5,863 nt of DNA, from contig CANJPN010000416.1 of assembly GCA_947475855.1 (NCBI GenBank), forward strand, positions 1 to 5,863. Direction: 5' to 3'. The translations under genes and the position numbers were made by a program. The DNA is from Bradyrhizobiaceae bacterium. Lineage in GTDB: Bacteria > Pseudomonadota > Alphaproteobacteria > Rhizobiales > Hyphomicrobiaceae. The notes under the pieces were generated by a model. The model made no database searches. It worked only from the letters and a program-made list of their open reading frames with translations, and was not told the DNA's origin. Positions 1 to 5,863 of the stretch are shown piece after piece. Positions within the stretch are counted from its first letter, which is position 1. Each line of letters begins with the position of its first letter.

Positions 1-1217
1 GCGACCGGCATCAGGTTCTGGCGATTGCCCTCGGCAATCGGCTTCGACTTGCCGATGATCTCGTCGAACACCGTCGCGAATTCGACAGAGCCCGGCCTCG
101 TCATGTTCTCGTTCATGCGCTGGTCGATGGCTGCAAGCAATTCCGCGGCCGACTTCTCGCGCACGATGGTGTTGCGATAGTAGGCTGCGCGCGTAAAGAA
201 GTTGGCGGTGGCCGCCATGCGTCCCGCTGGTTCCATCATCTCGAGACCGGTGCGTGGTCCGGCGAGGTTCATCAGTTCCAGCTCGGCTGGTGAGAGGTCA
301 CCACGGCCTGCTTGCGTGGCCGTGTCCTTGATGCCGCGCAACTTGATGACCTGCAGCCAAGGGCCAATGTCTCCATCCAAGTTCAGGACATGGATGCCAT
401 AGCCGGGTGCGGATCGCGCCATCTCGACGTGGCGGGACCATTCGCGGGGCACGGAGCGGGCGGTGCGGAGCATGGCGCGCAGTGAATCGATCTTGGCGGT
501 CAATTCGCGCGCGGTTTCAGGCGAAGTATTGTTGCGTACGGCAAGCATGCTCAGCCGCGAGACGAAACCCTCGCCGTATTGTGCCAACTCGCTAATCGAG
601 TTCGCCGCCAGCAGTTGGGCGTAGCCCATTGCCGTCGAAATGGCACGGCCTTGCCTGGTATCCGGATTGATGCCGGCCTGCATGTCGAAGGTGCCTCGGC
701 CGCCTGTCTCGAAGGCGTAGATGCGCGTCACCTCGTCCTTGGTGAGGCCCACGGCGAGGGCTTCCAGGGCATAGCGCCGCTTGAACTCGCGCTCCGGAAC
801 TACAGTCGGCGCGAAACGGTAGTGCTGCTTGGCGGCGGCCAGCATCTCAGGCAGCGTCGTGATCTCGCTATCTGGGGATGGAGGGACAAGTTCGGCCATC
901 AGCTTGGCAATGTCGGCGCGCAGGGGCGGGCCCGCATATTTTGGCGGCTGCTGCATCACGAAGTCGGCAGGGGTGAATCGCTCTCCCGCCGAATGCTTGC
1001 GCCGGCGCTCGGCGCGGCGGGCGGCAATCGCATTCCAATAGGCGTCGTGCTGGCTGTCGTAGACAGCGCGGGCTTCTTTCCAAGTGCGATAGATCTGGAC
1101 TTGCTCGTCGTTCAGCTTTGCCGTCAGGCGGGGATCGGCCGAAGCGGAATTTCGGCCAGCCGTCATCGAGACGATCAGCGTGGCTAAGGCCAGGACGAGC
1201 AGACGACGCACGAGCAC
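1..1217 (-). CDS. Exported hypothetical protein with a lysozyme/transglycosylase-like segment (3' end outside window)
   Basis: An uninterrupted minus-strand frame of 405 codons runs from a GTG at 1217-1215 off the left edge. The start is supported by an AAGGGG ribosome binding site (1224-1229) 6 nt upstream. It is also supported by a clear Sec signal peptide: VRRLLVLALATLIV after the start, with likely cleavage after ASA at residue 27. The mature part opens with a charged helical stretch (about residues 36-75, many Arg/Lys/Glu), then a Pro-rich linker (about 90-115). Residues 168-206 contain FETGGRGTFD followed by ISTAMGYAQLLAANS. This resembles the Glu plus G-[LY]-x-Q-L pattern of lysozyme-like transglycosylases, with Glu170 as the candidate acid. 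The rest is helical with no motif I recognise. A role in cell-wall processing is an inference; the family name and C-terminus are unknown. It is divergent from the MetE-like gene and need not be related to it. Confidence 0.8.
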   Translation of the reverse strand, partial: MLVRRLLVLALATLIVSMTAGRNSASADPRLTAKLNDEQVQIYRTWKEARAVYDSQHDAYWNAIAARRAERRRKHSAGERFTPADFVMQQPPKYAGPPLRADIAKLMAELVPPSPDSEITTLPEMLAAAKQHYRFAPTVVPEREFKRRYALEALAVGLTKDEVTRIYAFETGGRGTFDMQAGINPDTRQGRAISTAMGYAQLLAANSISELAQYGEGFVSRLSMLAVRNNTSPETARELTAKIDSLRAMLRTARSVPREWSRHVEMARSAPGYGIHVLNLDGDIGPWLQVIKLRGIKDTATQAGRGDLSPAELELMNLAGPRTGLEMMEPAGRMAATANFFTRAAYYRNTIVREKSAAELLAAIDQRMNENMTRPGSVEFATVFDEIIGKSKPIAEGNRQNLMPV

Positions 1218-1223
1218 AACGCG

Positions 1224-1229
1224 CCCCTT
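1224..1229 (-). promoter_or_regulatory. Ribosome binding site deciding a GTG start
   Basis: On the minus strand this reads AAGGGG, 6 nt before the GTG at 1217-1215. A second in-frame GTG at 1211-1209 lies 12 nt away, and the frame is also open upstream to a stop near 1330 with only TTG candidates. Spacing and the position of the signal peptide favour the GTG at 1217. Confidence 0.55.
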
Positions 1230-1424
1230 TTTTCCGGGATACTTATTCCGGGCTACTTCCGGTTTGCCGCGCAAGGCGAAAATGCGCCGCAAGCTGGATC
1301 TTGTGAACTCTGCGAGGCGATGAGTGGCTTACAGTTTGGCCGACACTGTGACGGAAACATGGTTGACGAATGGTTACTTCGGGTTGGCGGGTCCGGGCGA
1401 CAGAGGCAGCGGCAGGGAAATTCG

Positions 1425-1440
1425 ATGGGATGCATTCCAT
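1425..1440. promoter_or_regulatory. Near-perfect 16-bp palindrome, possible operator
   Basis: ATGGGATGCATTCCAT is a dyad centred on ATGCAT. Seven of its eight half-site positions are symmetric; the exception is the G/T pair at 1429 and 1436. It lies about 140 bp upstream of the MetE-like start and about 210 bp upstream of the exported-protein start, in the only divergent intergenic region of the window. A regulator-binding role is inferred from symmetry and location alone; no known consensus is matched. Confidence 0.25.
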
Positions 1441-1565
1441 GCGGCGACTGTGCCATAGATGCGAAGGTTCGTGCTGGGCTTTCGTTCGACGAGGGGCTCT
1501 CGCACTCATCTGTTTTAAACTTTGGGGTCGCTGCCGGGAGCCGGTGCGCGGCCGCTGAATCCATC

Positions 1566-1570
1566 AGGAG
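1566..1570 (+). promoter_or_regulatory. Ribosome binding site of the MetE-like gene
   Basis: AGGAG lies 9 nt before the ATG at 1580, a normal Shine-Dalgarno core and spacing that supports this start. Confidence 0.7.
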
Positions 1571-1579
1571 AACTTCGCA

Positions 1580-2725
1580 ATGACCGAGCGGACGAAACCG
1601 CCGTTCCGCGCCGACCATGTCGGCAGCCTTATCCGTCCGGAGAACCTTGCGAAGGCGCGAGGCGTGGCCAGGGATAAGCCGGTATCAGCAAAGCTGACGC
1701 CCGAAGCCAGGGTCGAGCTGGTGCAGATCCAGCAGGCTGCTATCCGCGACGTCGTGGCGATGCAGGAGGGGCTGGGCCTCAAAGTCGTGACCGACGGCGA
1801 ATATAATCGCACGAGTTGGCAGCGCGATTTCCTGCTCAAGATCGAGAACATCGTCGATGCGCCTTCGAAGGTGCCGGTCAAGTTCCATTCGGCAACAGGC
1901 GTGCGGGAGCATGCGCCGCCGACGATGCGGGTAGCGGGAAAACTGGCGCGCCCTTCTGGTGGCATGTTCGTCGAGGACTACAAATTCCTGCATTCGATCG
2001 CCAAGGCGACGCCAAAGGTGACATTTCCCTCGCCGACGGTGGTTCACTTCCGCGGCGGGCGCGAGATGATCGATCAGAAGGCCTATCCGGAGATGGGCAG
2101 CTTCTACACCGACCTTGCGCGCATCTATCAGGAAGAGATCGCCGATCTTGCGGCGGCGGGCTGCCGGTATATCCAGATCGACGAAGTGAACCTCGCATAT
2201 CTGTGCGATCCCGAACTCAGGAAGCACGTGTCGGCGCTTGGTGAGGACCCGGCGCAATTGCCGAAGACGTATGCAAAGCTGATCAACGACTCGATCGCGA
2301 AGAAGCCGAAAGACATGGCGGCGTGCATGCATCTGTGCCGGGGCAACTTCGCCGGCAGCTGGGTGGCGGAAGGCGGCTACGAACCGGTGGCCGAGGTGCT
2401 GTTCAACGAAATGAACATCGACGGCTATTTCCTCGAGTACGATTCGGATCGCGCGGGTGGCTTCGAGCCGCTGCGCTTCCTGCCGAAGGGCAAGGTCGCC
2501 GTGCTTGGTCTCGTGACGACGAAGAGTGCGGCGATGGAGACGAAGGACGAGCTGAAGCGGCGCATCGATCAGGCTGCAAAGTACGCTCCGCTGGAGCAGC
2601 TTGCGCTGTCGCCGCAGTGCGGCTTCTCATCGGGCATCGGCGGCGAGACAATGACGCCAGACATCCAGAAGGCGAAGCTCGCACTCGTCGTCGAGACGGC
2701 GCGCGAGGTGTGGGGCGGGGCGTGA
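1580..2725 (+). CDS. MetE-like cobalamin-independent methionine synthase C-terminal-type methyltransferase
   Basis: This 381-residue protein has the zinc-dependent (beta/alpha)8 methyltransferase fold of the MetE C-terminal half. The ligand set that binds zinc and activates a thiol in MetE is visible: His251 and Cys253 (CMHLCRGNF), Glu286 (YFLEYDSDRAGGFE) and Cys347 (LSPQCGFSSG). Asp201 in IQIDEVN matches the conserved IQIDE segment that contacts homocysteine in MetE. The N-terminus (FRADHVGSLIRP) and TDGEYNR near residue 71 are typical of the stand-alone family. True MetE is about 750 residues with an additional N-terminal barrel, absent here. Members of this short class are usually annotated as 5-methyltetrahydropteroyltriglutamate-homocysteine methyltransferase. 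The same superfamily includes coenzyme M-epoxyalkane transferases of similar size, so methyl donor and thiol acceptor are unproven. The start is supported by AGGAG at proper spacing. The protein should be cytoplasmic, and the gene is probably monocistronic because its downstream neighbour is convergent. Confidence 0.92.
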   Translation: MTERTKPPFRADHVGSLIRPENLAKARGVARDKPVSAKLTPEARVELVQIQQAAIRDVVAMQEGLGLKVVTDGEYNRTSWQRDFLLKIENIVDAPSKVPVKFHSATGVREHAPPTMRVAGKLARPSGGMFVEDYKFLHSIAKATPKVTFPSPTVVHFRGGREMIDQKAYPEMGSFYTDLARIYQEEIADLAAAGCRYIQIDEVNLAYLCDPELRKHVSALGEDPAQLPKTYAKLINDSIAKKPKDMAACMHLCRGNFAGSWVAEGGYEPVAEVLFNEMNIDGYFLEYDSDRAGGFEPLRFLPKGKVAVLGLVTTKSAAMETKDELKRRIDQAAKYAPLEQLALSPQCGFSSGIGGETMTPDIQKAKLALVVETAREVWGGA

Positions 2726-2731
2726 GACGCC
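2719..2731. terminator. Small hairpin at the convergent gene junction
   Basis: GGCGT-GAG-ACGCC forms a 5-bp stem with a 3-nt loop that contains part of the MetE-like stop codon. No T-tract follows on either strand, so this is at best a weak or Rho-assisted terminator. The gap between the two convergent stop codons is only 25 bp, leaving little room for another one. Confidence 0.2.
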
Positions 2732-2750
2732 ACGTCCGTCCGAACCATCG

Positions 2751-3743
2751 CTATCTTTTCTCACCCGCGAAGCCGCTCTGTACCTCGGCGACGTGGGACA
2801 TGGCAGCGGGTGAGAGTGGGCCGGCCGATGCTGCCCGGATGGCAGGGTCGAGCTGCGATGGGTCGGAGAGACCCAGCAGCACGGTCGAGATGGCGGGGCT
2901 CGACATCGCGTAACGGATCGCCAGCGCCGCGAGGCTTTCAGCATGGCCGTCCTCGACGAGGGGGGAGAACCTCGCAGCGCGTGCTTCGTCGTTCGCGAAG
3001 CTCGAGCCCGTGCCCATGGGGCCGACGCCGGTTTTGGCAAGCAGGTGCGGCGTGTCGGTGGACAACGCGCCGCCGGCGACGACGCGAATGCCGACGCCGC
3101 CCATGCCCGCGGCCGACATGCGGCCGAGCATGCCGCGATAGTCCTGCGCGGGAAAGTTGGCAGGGATCGGCCAGGCGGGGCTGGGATTCAGCAGGTTCAA
3201 GGGGATCTGCGCGGTGTAGAACGAGCGGATGTCGATCAACTTCATCATGGCGCCGGTATCGCCCAGGCCAGTCATGCCGAAGTACCGGGTCTTGCCAGCT
3301 GCGATCAGCCGTTGCATCGCGGGGATAACTTCATCGACGACGAGCGCCGGGGTGAGGCAACTCGGTTTCGGTTCTTCGGTGATCGCGTTGTGGAGCTGGA
3401 ACAGATCGACGTGGTCGCGGCCGAGCCGCCGGAGGCTTGCTTCGATGGCGCTTGTGATCGCATCGCCAATTCCGACTGGTTCGACGTTCGGCACCTTGAC
3501 CTTGGTGGCGACGAGGACCGCCGGTTTCAACTTGGCGAGCACGCGGCCCAGGTTCGTTTCGGAGGTGCCGTCGCCGTATTGCTGGGCAGTGTCAAAGTAG
3601 TTGATGCCAAGATCGATGGCGCGAGCGACAGCGCGCTCCTGATCGGCGTGCGTGCCTTCGGTCATCAGGCCGCCTACGGTGCCGCAACCGAATCCAAGGA
3701 CCGATACGTCGAGGCCGGTTCTTCCGAGTTTGCGGCGCTGCAT
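2751..3743 (-). CDS. Aldo/keto reductase
   Basis: This 330-residue cytoplasmic oxidoreductase should reduce a carbonyl, or oxidise an alcohol, with NAD(P)H. The family opening is present (RRKLGRTGLDVSVLGFGCG). All four residues of the catalytic tetrad are visible: Asp51 and Tyr56 in NYFDTAQQYG, Lys81 in LVATKV and His118 in LFQLHNA. Length and the barrel order are normal for the L-fucose/D-threo-aldose dehydrogenase-like branch. Residues 281-303 (SSPAISTVLLGLSDPSQLD) form the usual C-terminal cofactor-phosphate-binding region. The ATG is preceded by GGAGG at 4-nt spacing. The gene lies 62 bp after the solute-binding-protein gene on the same strand and is likely the last gene of that operon; it converges on the MetE-like gene. 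The substrate is unknown; the context suggests a carbonyl intermediate of a catabolic route. Confidence 0.93.
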   Translation of the reverse strand: MQRRKLGRTGLDVSVLGFGCGTVGGLMTEGTHADQERAVARAIDLGINYFDTAQQYGDGTSETNLGRVLAKLKPAVLVATKVKVPNVEPVGIGDAITSAIEASLRRLGRDHVDLFQLHNAITEEPKPSCLTPALVVDEVIPAMQRLIAAGKTRYFGMTGLGDTGAMMKLIDIRSFYTAQIPLNLLNPSPAWPIPANFPAQDYRGMLGRMSAAGMGGVGIRVVAGGALSTDTPHLLAKTGVGPMGTGSSFANDEARAARFSPLVEDGHAESLAALAIRYAMSSPAISTVLLGLSDPSQLDPAIRAASAGPLSPAAMSHVAEVQSGFAGEKR

Positions 3744-3747
3744 GTCG

Positions 3748-3752
3748 CCTCC
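3748..3752 (-). promoter_or_regulatory. Ribosome binding site of the aldo/keto reductase
   Basis: On the minus strand this reads GGAGG, 4 nt before the ATG at 3743-3741. It is a strong core with slightly short spacing. It lies only 4 nt after the hairpin at 3757-3783. Confidence 0.65.
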
Positions 3753-3756
3753 ATTT

Positions 3757-3783
3757 GGCGGGCGAGCCGCACATCGCGCCGCC
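3757..3783 (-). other. GC-rich intercistronic hairpin before the aldo/keto reductase
   Basis: The arms GGCGGGCGA (3757-3765) and TCGC-G-CCGCC (3774-3783) pair over 9 bp with one bulged G at 3778 and an 8-nt loop. The structure fills much of the 62-bp gap between the solute-binding-protein stop and the reductase start, and ends 4 nt before the GGAGG. No U-run follows on the minus-strand transcript (the next bases are AAAU), so it is not a standard intrinsic terminator. It may act as a transcript stabiliser or processing site that sets different levels for the two genes, or it may be a chance product of high GC. Confidence 0.35.
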
Positions 3784-3805
3784 AGCCCGATCTACGGCTT
3801 CGGGA

Positions 3806-4846
3806 TCACTCCAGATATTTCTTGAGCGCGATATTGCGGACGCGTTCTTTTTCCTCCGTGCTGATGCCTTCGAGGACGCTTCTGGCTTTGCCGAGTGCGG
3901 CAGTTGGTTCCTGGAATTCGACAATGCGGCCGGTGCGTGAGCCTTCGGCGATCAATTCGGGCTCGGTCAAAACCTTCTTGATCGCGGCGCGCAAGAAGGC
4001 GAGGCGTTGGGGTTCGGTGCCGGGCGACGTAACGAGGATGCGGCCGAGGTCGTTGAGGTTGGCACGGTAATCCAGCAGATGCTGCTGGTCTGCGTTCAGC
4101 GTGGCGCTTTCGAAGATGGTCGGCACGTTGGGCAGCAGCGGTGAGCGTGTCCGCGATGCGGTGGTGATAGCGCGCGCCTGGTTCGACTTCTCGAGCGAGA
4201 AGGCGCTGCTGTCGGAAAGATAGTTCGCGTCGACCTCGCCGCGCTGCATGGCGAGGATCATGTCGCTCGACCCCTTGTAGCCGAGGATGACGCGACAAGA
4301 GATGCCGAGCGCCTCGCAACTGAACGCCGCGCTTCCGGTGGGGCCATCCGTCGGGCCGGCGGAACCCCAAAGTACCTTGGTCCCCGGCTTCAGGACATCG
4401 GCGAGCGTCTTCGTCGGCGAATTGACTGCGACCAGCCAGACGAAGCGGGTCGCGGAGATCATGCCGAGGTGATCGAGCTTGGTGAGGTCGTAGCGCACGT
4501 TCTCCTGGCCGAGGAGCTGGCCGAGGGCCGCCGGGGTGCCGTCGACGATCATCAGGTTCAGGCCGTCGGGGGGCGATGCGGAGATGCGATTCAGGGCGAT
4601 GATGCCCCCCGCGCCAGGCTGGTTTTCGACGACGACACTGGCGTCGAGCGCCTTGCCCAATGGTGGGGCGATCATGCGGGCATAGGCGTCGAAACCGCCG
4701 CCGGTGCCGAATCCGACAACGAATTTGACCGTCTTGCCCTTGTAGAAGGCGGCTGCGTCCTGGGACTGCGCCGAGCCTGCGCATCCAAGGACTATCGAAG
4801 CGATGAACGCAGCAATCAGGAATCCGAAGCGCGTCGCAATGAACAT
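3806..4846 (-). CDS. Tripartite tricarboxylate transporter (TctC/Bug family) periplasmic solute-binding protein
   Basis: The protein has 346 residues from the preferred start (348 from the ATG at 4852), slightly above the usual length of about 320-330. It binds a small organic acid in the periplasm. Residue numbers here count from the 4852 ATG. A signal sequence (FGFLIAAFIASIVLG) precedes Cys24 in VLGC, which could be a lipobox; cleavage by signal peptidase I around GSAQSQ is the alternative. The family core is clear: KFVVGFGTGGGFDAYAR (43-59), then VVVENQPGAGG and an ALNRI helix. GSAGPTDGP (163-171) is the second ligand-loop region and VPTIFE the late family segment. The loop GTGGGFD differs from the commoner PPGGxxD form, suggesting a subfamily. 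No TctA or TctB membrane gene is in the window, as is common for orphan Bug proteins. The gene lies about 30 bp after the LLM oxidoreductase stop, consistent with cotranscription. Confidence 0.92.
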   Translation of the reverse strand: MFIATRFGFLIAAFIASIVLGCAGSAQSQDAAAFYKGKTVKFVVGFGTGGGFDAYARMIAPPLGKALDASVVVENQPGAGGIIALNRISASPPDGLNLMIVDGTPAALGQLLGQENVRYDLTKLDHLGMISATRFVWLVAVNSPTKTLADVLKPGTKVLWGSAGPTDGPTGSAAFSCEALGISCRVILGYKGSSDMILAMQRGEVDANYLSDSSAFSLEKSNQARAITTASRTRSPLLPNVPTIFESATLNADQQHLLDYRANLNDLGRILVTSPGTEPQRLAFLRAAIKKVLTEPELIAEGSRTGRIVEFQEPTAALGKARSVLEGISTEEKERVRNIALKKYLE

Positions 4847-4852
4847 GAGCAT

Positions 4853-4858
4853 TCCCTT
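4853..4858 (-). promoter_or_regulatory. Ribosome binding site choosing the second ATG of the binding-protein gene
   Basis: On the minus strand this reads AAGGGA and directly abuts the ATG at 4852-4850, with no spacer. The in-frame ATG at 4846-4844 lies 6 nt away, a normal spacing. The protein therefore probably begins MFIATRFG rather than MLMFIATRFG. Confidence 0.55.
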
Positions 4859-4876
4859 GATCCCGTCTCCGAAATG

Positions 4877-5863
4877 CTATGCGAGTTTCGACATTACTTC
4901 CTTCGAGAAAAGGCGCAGGGACGCTTCGGCTTTTGCTTTCGGCATGACGCCGAAATTGACCTGCATGGAGGCGATTTCCCAGCCGCCGACTTCGGCTGCG
5001 TAGCCTCGGATCATGTCGACGAGGCGCTTGGGCGTGCCGATCCACGCTACGCCCTTGTCGACTTGGGTCGCCCACGTCTCCTTGGCGAATTCCGCGATCA
5101 TCTTGTCGTAGCCCGGGTAGTCCTTGGTGGAGGCGCCGCCGGTCCAGTCGCTGGCAGCTTCGACCACGGAGGACAAGTAGTAGTTCAGATCGGACTCGCT
5201 ATCCTCGCGCGCTTTCGCGTCGGATTCGGAACAGTACATGTGGAACGCCAGCATGACGCGGCCGTTGCCTGGGTGGCCGGCCGAACGCCAGGCATCACGA
5301 TAGATGCCGAGCAGCTCGTTCATCTTGCCACCGGTCATCGGGATGGCCATCACGCCGTAGCCGTTCCTGCCGGCATTGACGAAGCTTTCCGGTGTGGCAA
5401 TGGCGGCGACCCAGATCGGCGGATGCGGGCGCTGTGTCGGCCGGGGATAGACGGTTGCGTTCTCGAACTGGTGGAAGCGGCCTTTGTGGGTGACGTTCTC
5501 TTCCGTCAAAAGCCGCTTGATGATGGCGATACCTTCCTCGAAGCGGGCCCGGCTGTCGTCCAGGCTGACGCCGAAGCGCGCGAACTCGAGAGGGAGGAAT
5601 GCACGCGCGAGACCCACTTCAAGCCGGCCGCCTGAAATCGCATCGCAGAGGCCAATCTCGCTGGCGAGCTTCAGGGGATGATTGAATGCCGGGAGGCAGG
5701 CGCCGCTGATCAGCCGGGCTTTCTTGCTGCGCATGGCGGCGGCGGCCAGGAACATCAGGGGAGAAGGCGACAGGCCGCCGTAGCGGTGAAAATAGTGCTC
5801 GACAGTACGGAGCGAGGTATAGCCGAGCTCATCGCAGATGCCTGCCAGATCAAGGCATTCGCC
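4877..5863 (-). CDS. LLM class (luciferase-like) flavin-dependent oxidoreductase, N-terminus outside window
   Basis: The visible 328 residues belong to the bacterial luciferase-like monooxygenase family, whose members use reduced flavin (FMNH2 or F420) to oxidise small organics. The frame stays open to the right edge. The Met at 5755 is internal: 36 further upstream codons encode the conserved family start region, with DELGYTSLRTVEHYFHRYGG then LSPSPLMFLAAAAM. Also seen are NHPLKLASEIGLCDAISGGR followed by LEVGLAR, the helix FEEGIAIIKRLLTEENVTHKG, and YPRPTQRPHPPIWVAA. These are the usual family order. About 20 residues should be missing at the N-terminus. The missing part and lack of cofactor markers prevent deciding between FMN and F420 or naming the substrate. 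The gene is upstream of the solute-binding-protein gene by about 30 bp and is likely in an operon with it; the promoter is outside the window. Confidence 0.92.
   Translation of the reverse strand, partial: GECLDLAGICDELGYTSLRTVEHYFHRYGGLSPSPLMFLAAAAMRSKKARLISGACLPAFNHPLKLASEIGLCDAISGGRLEVGLARAFLPLEFARFGVSLDDSRARFEEGIAIIKRLLTEENVTHKGRFHQFENATVYPRPTQRPHPPIWVAAIATPESFVNAGRNGYGVMAIPMTGGKMNELLGIYRDAWRSAGHPGNGRVMLAFHMYCSESDAKAREDSESDLNYYLSSVVEAASDWTGGASTKDYPGYDKMIAEFAKETWATQVDKGVAWIGTPKRLVDMIRGYAAEVGGWEIASMQVNFGVMPKAKAEASLRLFSKEVMSKLA

Larger units (their letters stand above)
1218..1579. other. Divergent intergenic region, no gene seen
   Basis: The 362 bp separate two divergently read genes, so both promoters should lie here. 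Neither strand carries a reading frame with a credible start, ribosome binding site and family resemblance. I found no pair of -35/-10 hexamers with good matches and proper spacing. TTGACG at 1363-1368 lacks a -10 partner at 17 bp. The AT-rich GTTTTAAAC at 1512-1520 is the most promoter-like patch but has no good -35 partner. A 16-bp near-palindrome lies at 1425-1440, and a weak ACAGT/ACTGT inverted pair at 1331-1349. Confidence 0.6.

Noticed and set aside
579..1187. Plus-strand open frame (202 codons) opposite the exported protein
   Set aside because: The minus-strand frame has a signal peptide, a ribosome binding site and a motif-bearing product over 405 codons; the plus-strand product has none of these.
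1331..1349. ACAGT...ACTGT inverted pair as an operator
   Set aside because: Arms of only 5 bp with no extension and no match to a known site; expected by chance in a region of this size.
1363..1368. TTGACG as a sigma-70 -35 element
   Set aside because: No acceptable -10 hexamer at 16-18 bp downstream; the sequence there is GC-rich.
2943..4070. Long plus-strand open frame (375 codons) opposite the aldo/keto reductase
   Set aside because: It runs antisense across the reductase and into the binding-protein gene, whose products have complete family motifs. The translated product is low-complexity and resembles no family; high-GC DNA commonly leaves such frames open.
3792..5075. Minus-strand open frame (427 codons) overlapping the binding protein and the LLM 3' end
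   Set aside because: Arg/Pro/His-rich product in a frame shifted from two genes with convincing motifs; typical of an out-of-frame high-GC reading.
4469..5635. Long plus-strand open frame (388 codons) opposite the LLM oxidoreductase
   Set aside because: Antisense to a clear LLM oxidoreductase and the binding protein, with no family resemblance and no good ribosome binding site. It is a mirror of the real coding frame.
4877..5755. LLM oxidoreductase starting at the Met at 5755
   Set aside because: The frame continues to the window edge, and the 36 upstream residues encode the conserved LGYTSLRTVEHYF segment of the family, so that Met is internal.

Overview
The window is GC-rich, tightly packed bacterial chromosome. 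The gene content fits an alphaproteobacterium of the Hyphomicrobiales (Bradyrhizobium-like): an orphan tripartite-tricarboxylate-type binding protein, a luciferase-like flavin oxidoreductase, a short MetE-like methyltransferase, and a secreted protein resembling rhizobial lysozyme-like hypotheticals. This placement is an inference from protein style and base composition. No marker gene is present to confirm it.

Layout from left to right. (1) 1-1217, minus strand: the 5' portion of a gene for an exported protein with a lysozyme/transglycosylase-like segment; its 3' end runs off the left edge. (2) 1218-1579: a 362-bp divergent intergenic region with one near-palindrome and no convincing promoter. 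(3) 1580-2725, plus strand: a MetE-like, cobalamin-independent methionine-synthase C-terminal-type methyltransferase with the complete zinc-ligand set. (4) 2751-3743, minus strand: an aldo/keto reductase, convergent with gene 3 across a 25-bp gap. (5) 3806-4846, minus strand: a TctC/Bug periplasmic solute-binding protein. (6) 4877 to beyond the right edge, minus strand: a luciferase-like (LLM class) flavin-dependent oxidoreductase, cut off at its N-terminus by the window.

Genes 6, 5 and 4 are read in that order on the minus strand with gaps of about 30 and 62 bp, so they look like one operon. The promoter would lie outside the window. The combination suggests uptake of a small organic acid followed by oxidative and reductive steps, i.e. 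an accessory catabolic cassette; the substrate cannot be read from the sequence. The MetE-like gene is transcribed separately and converges on this operon, so its functional link is only positional. A GC-rich hairpin sits between the binding-protein and reductase genes, just before the reductase ribosome binding site.

I see no mobile element, tRNA, rRNA, CRISPR array, phage gene or defence system. The content is mostly recognisable families in an unassigned catabolic context. The least-described gene is the exported lysozyme-like protein at the left edge.
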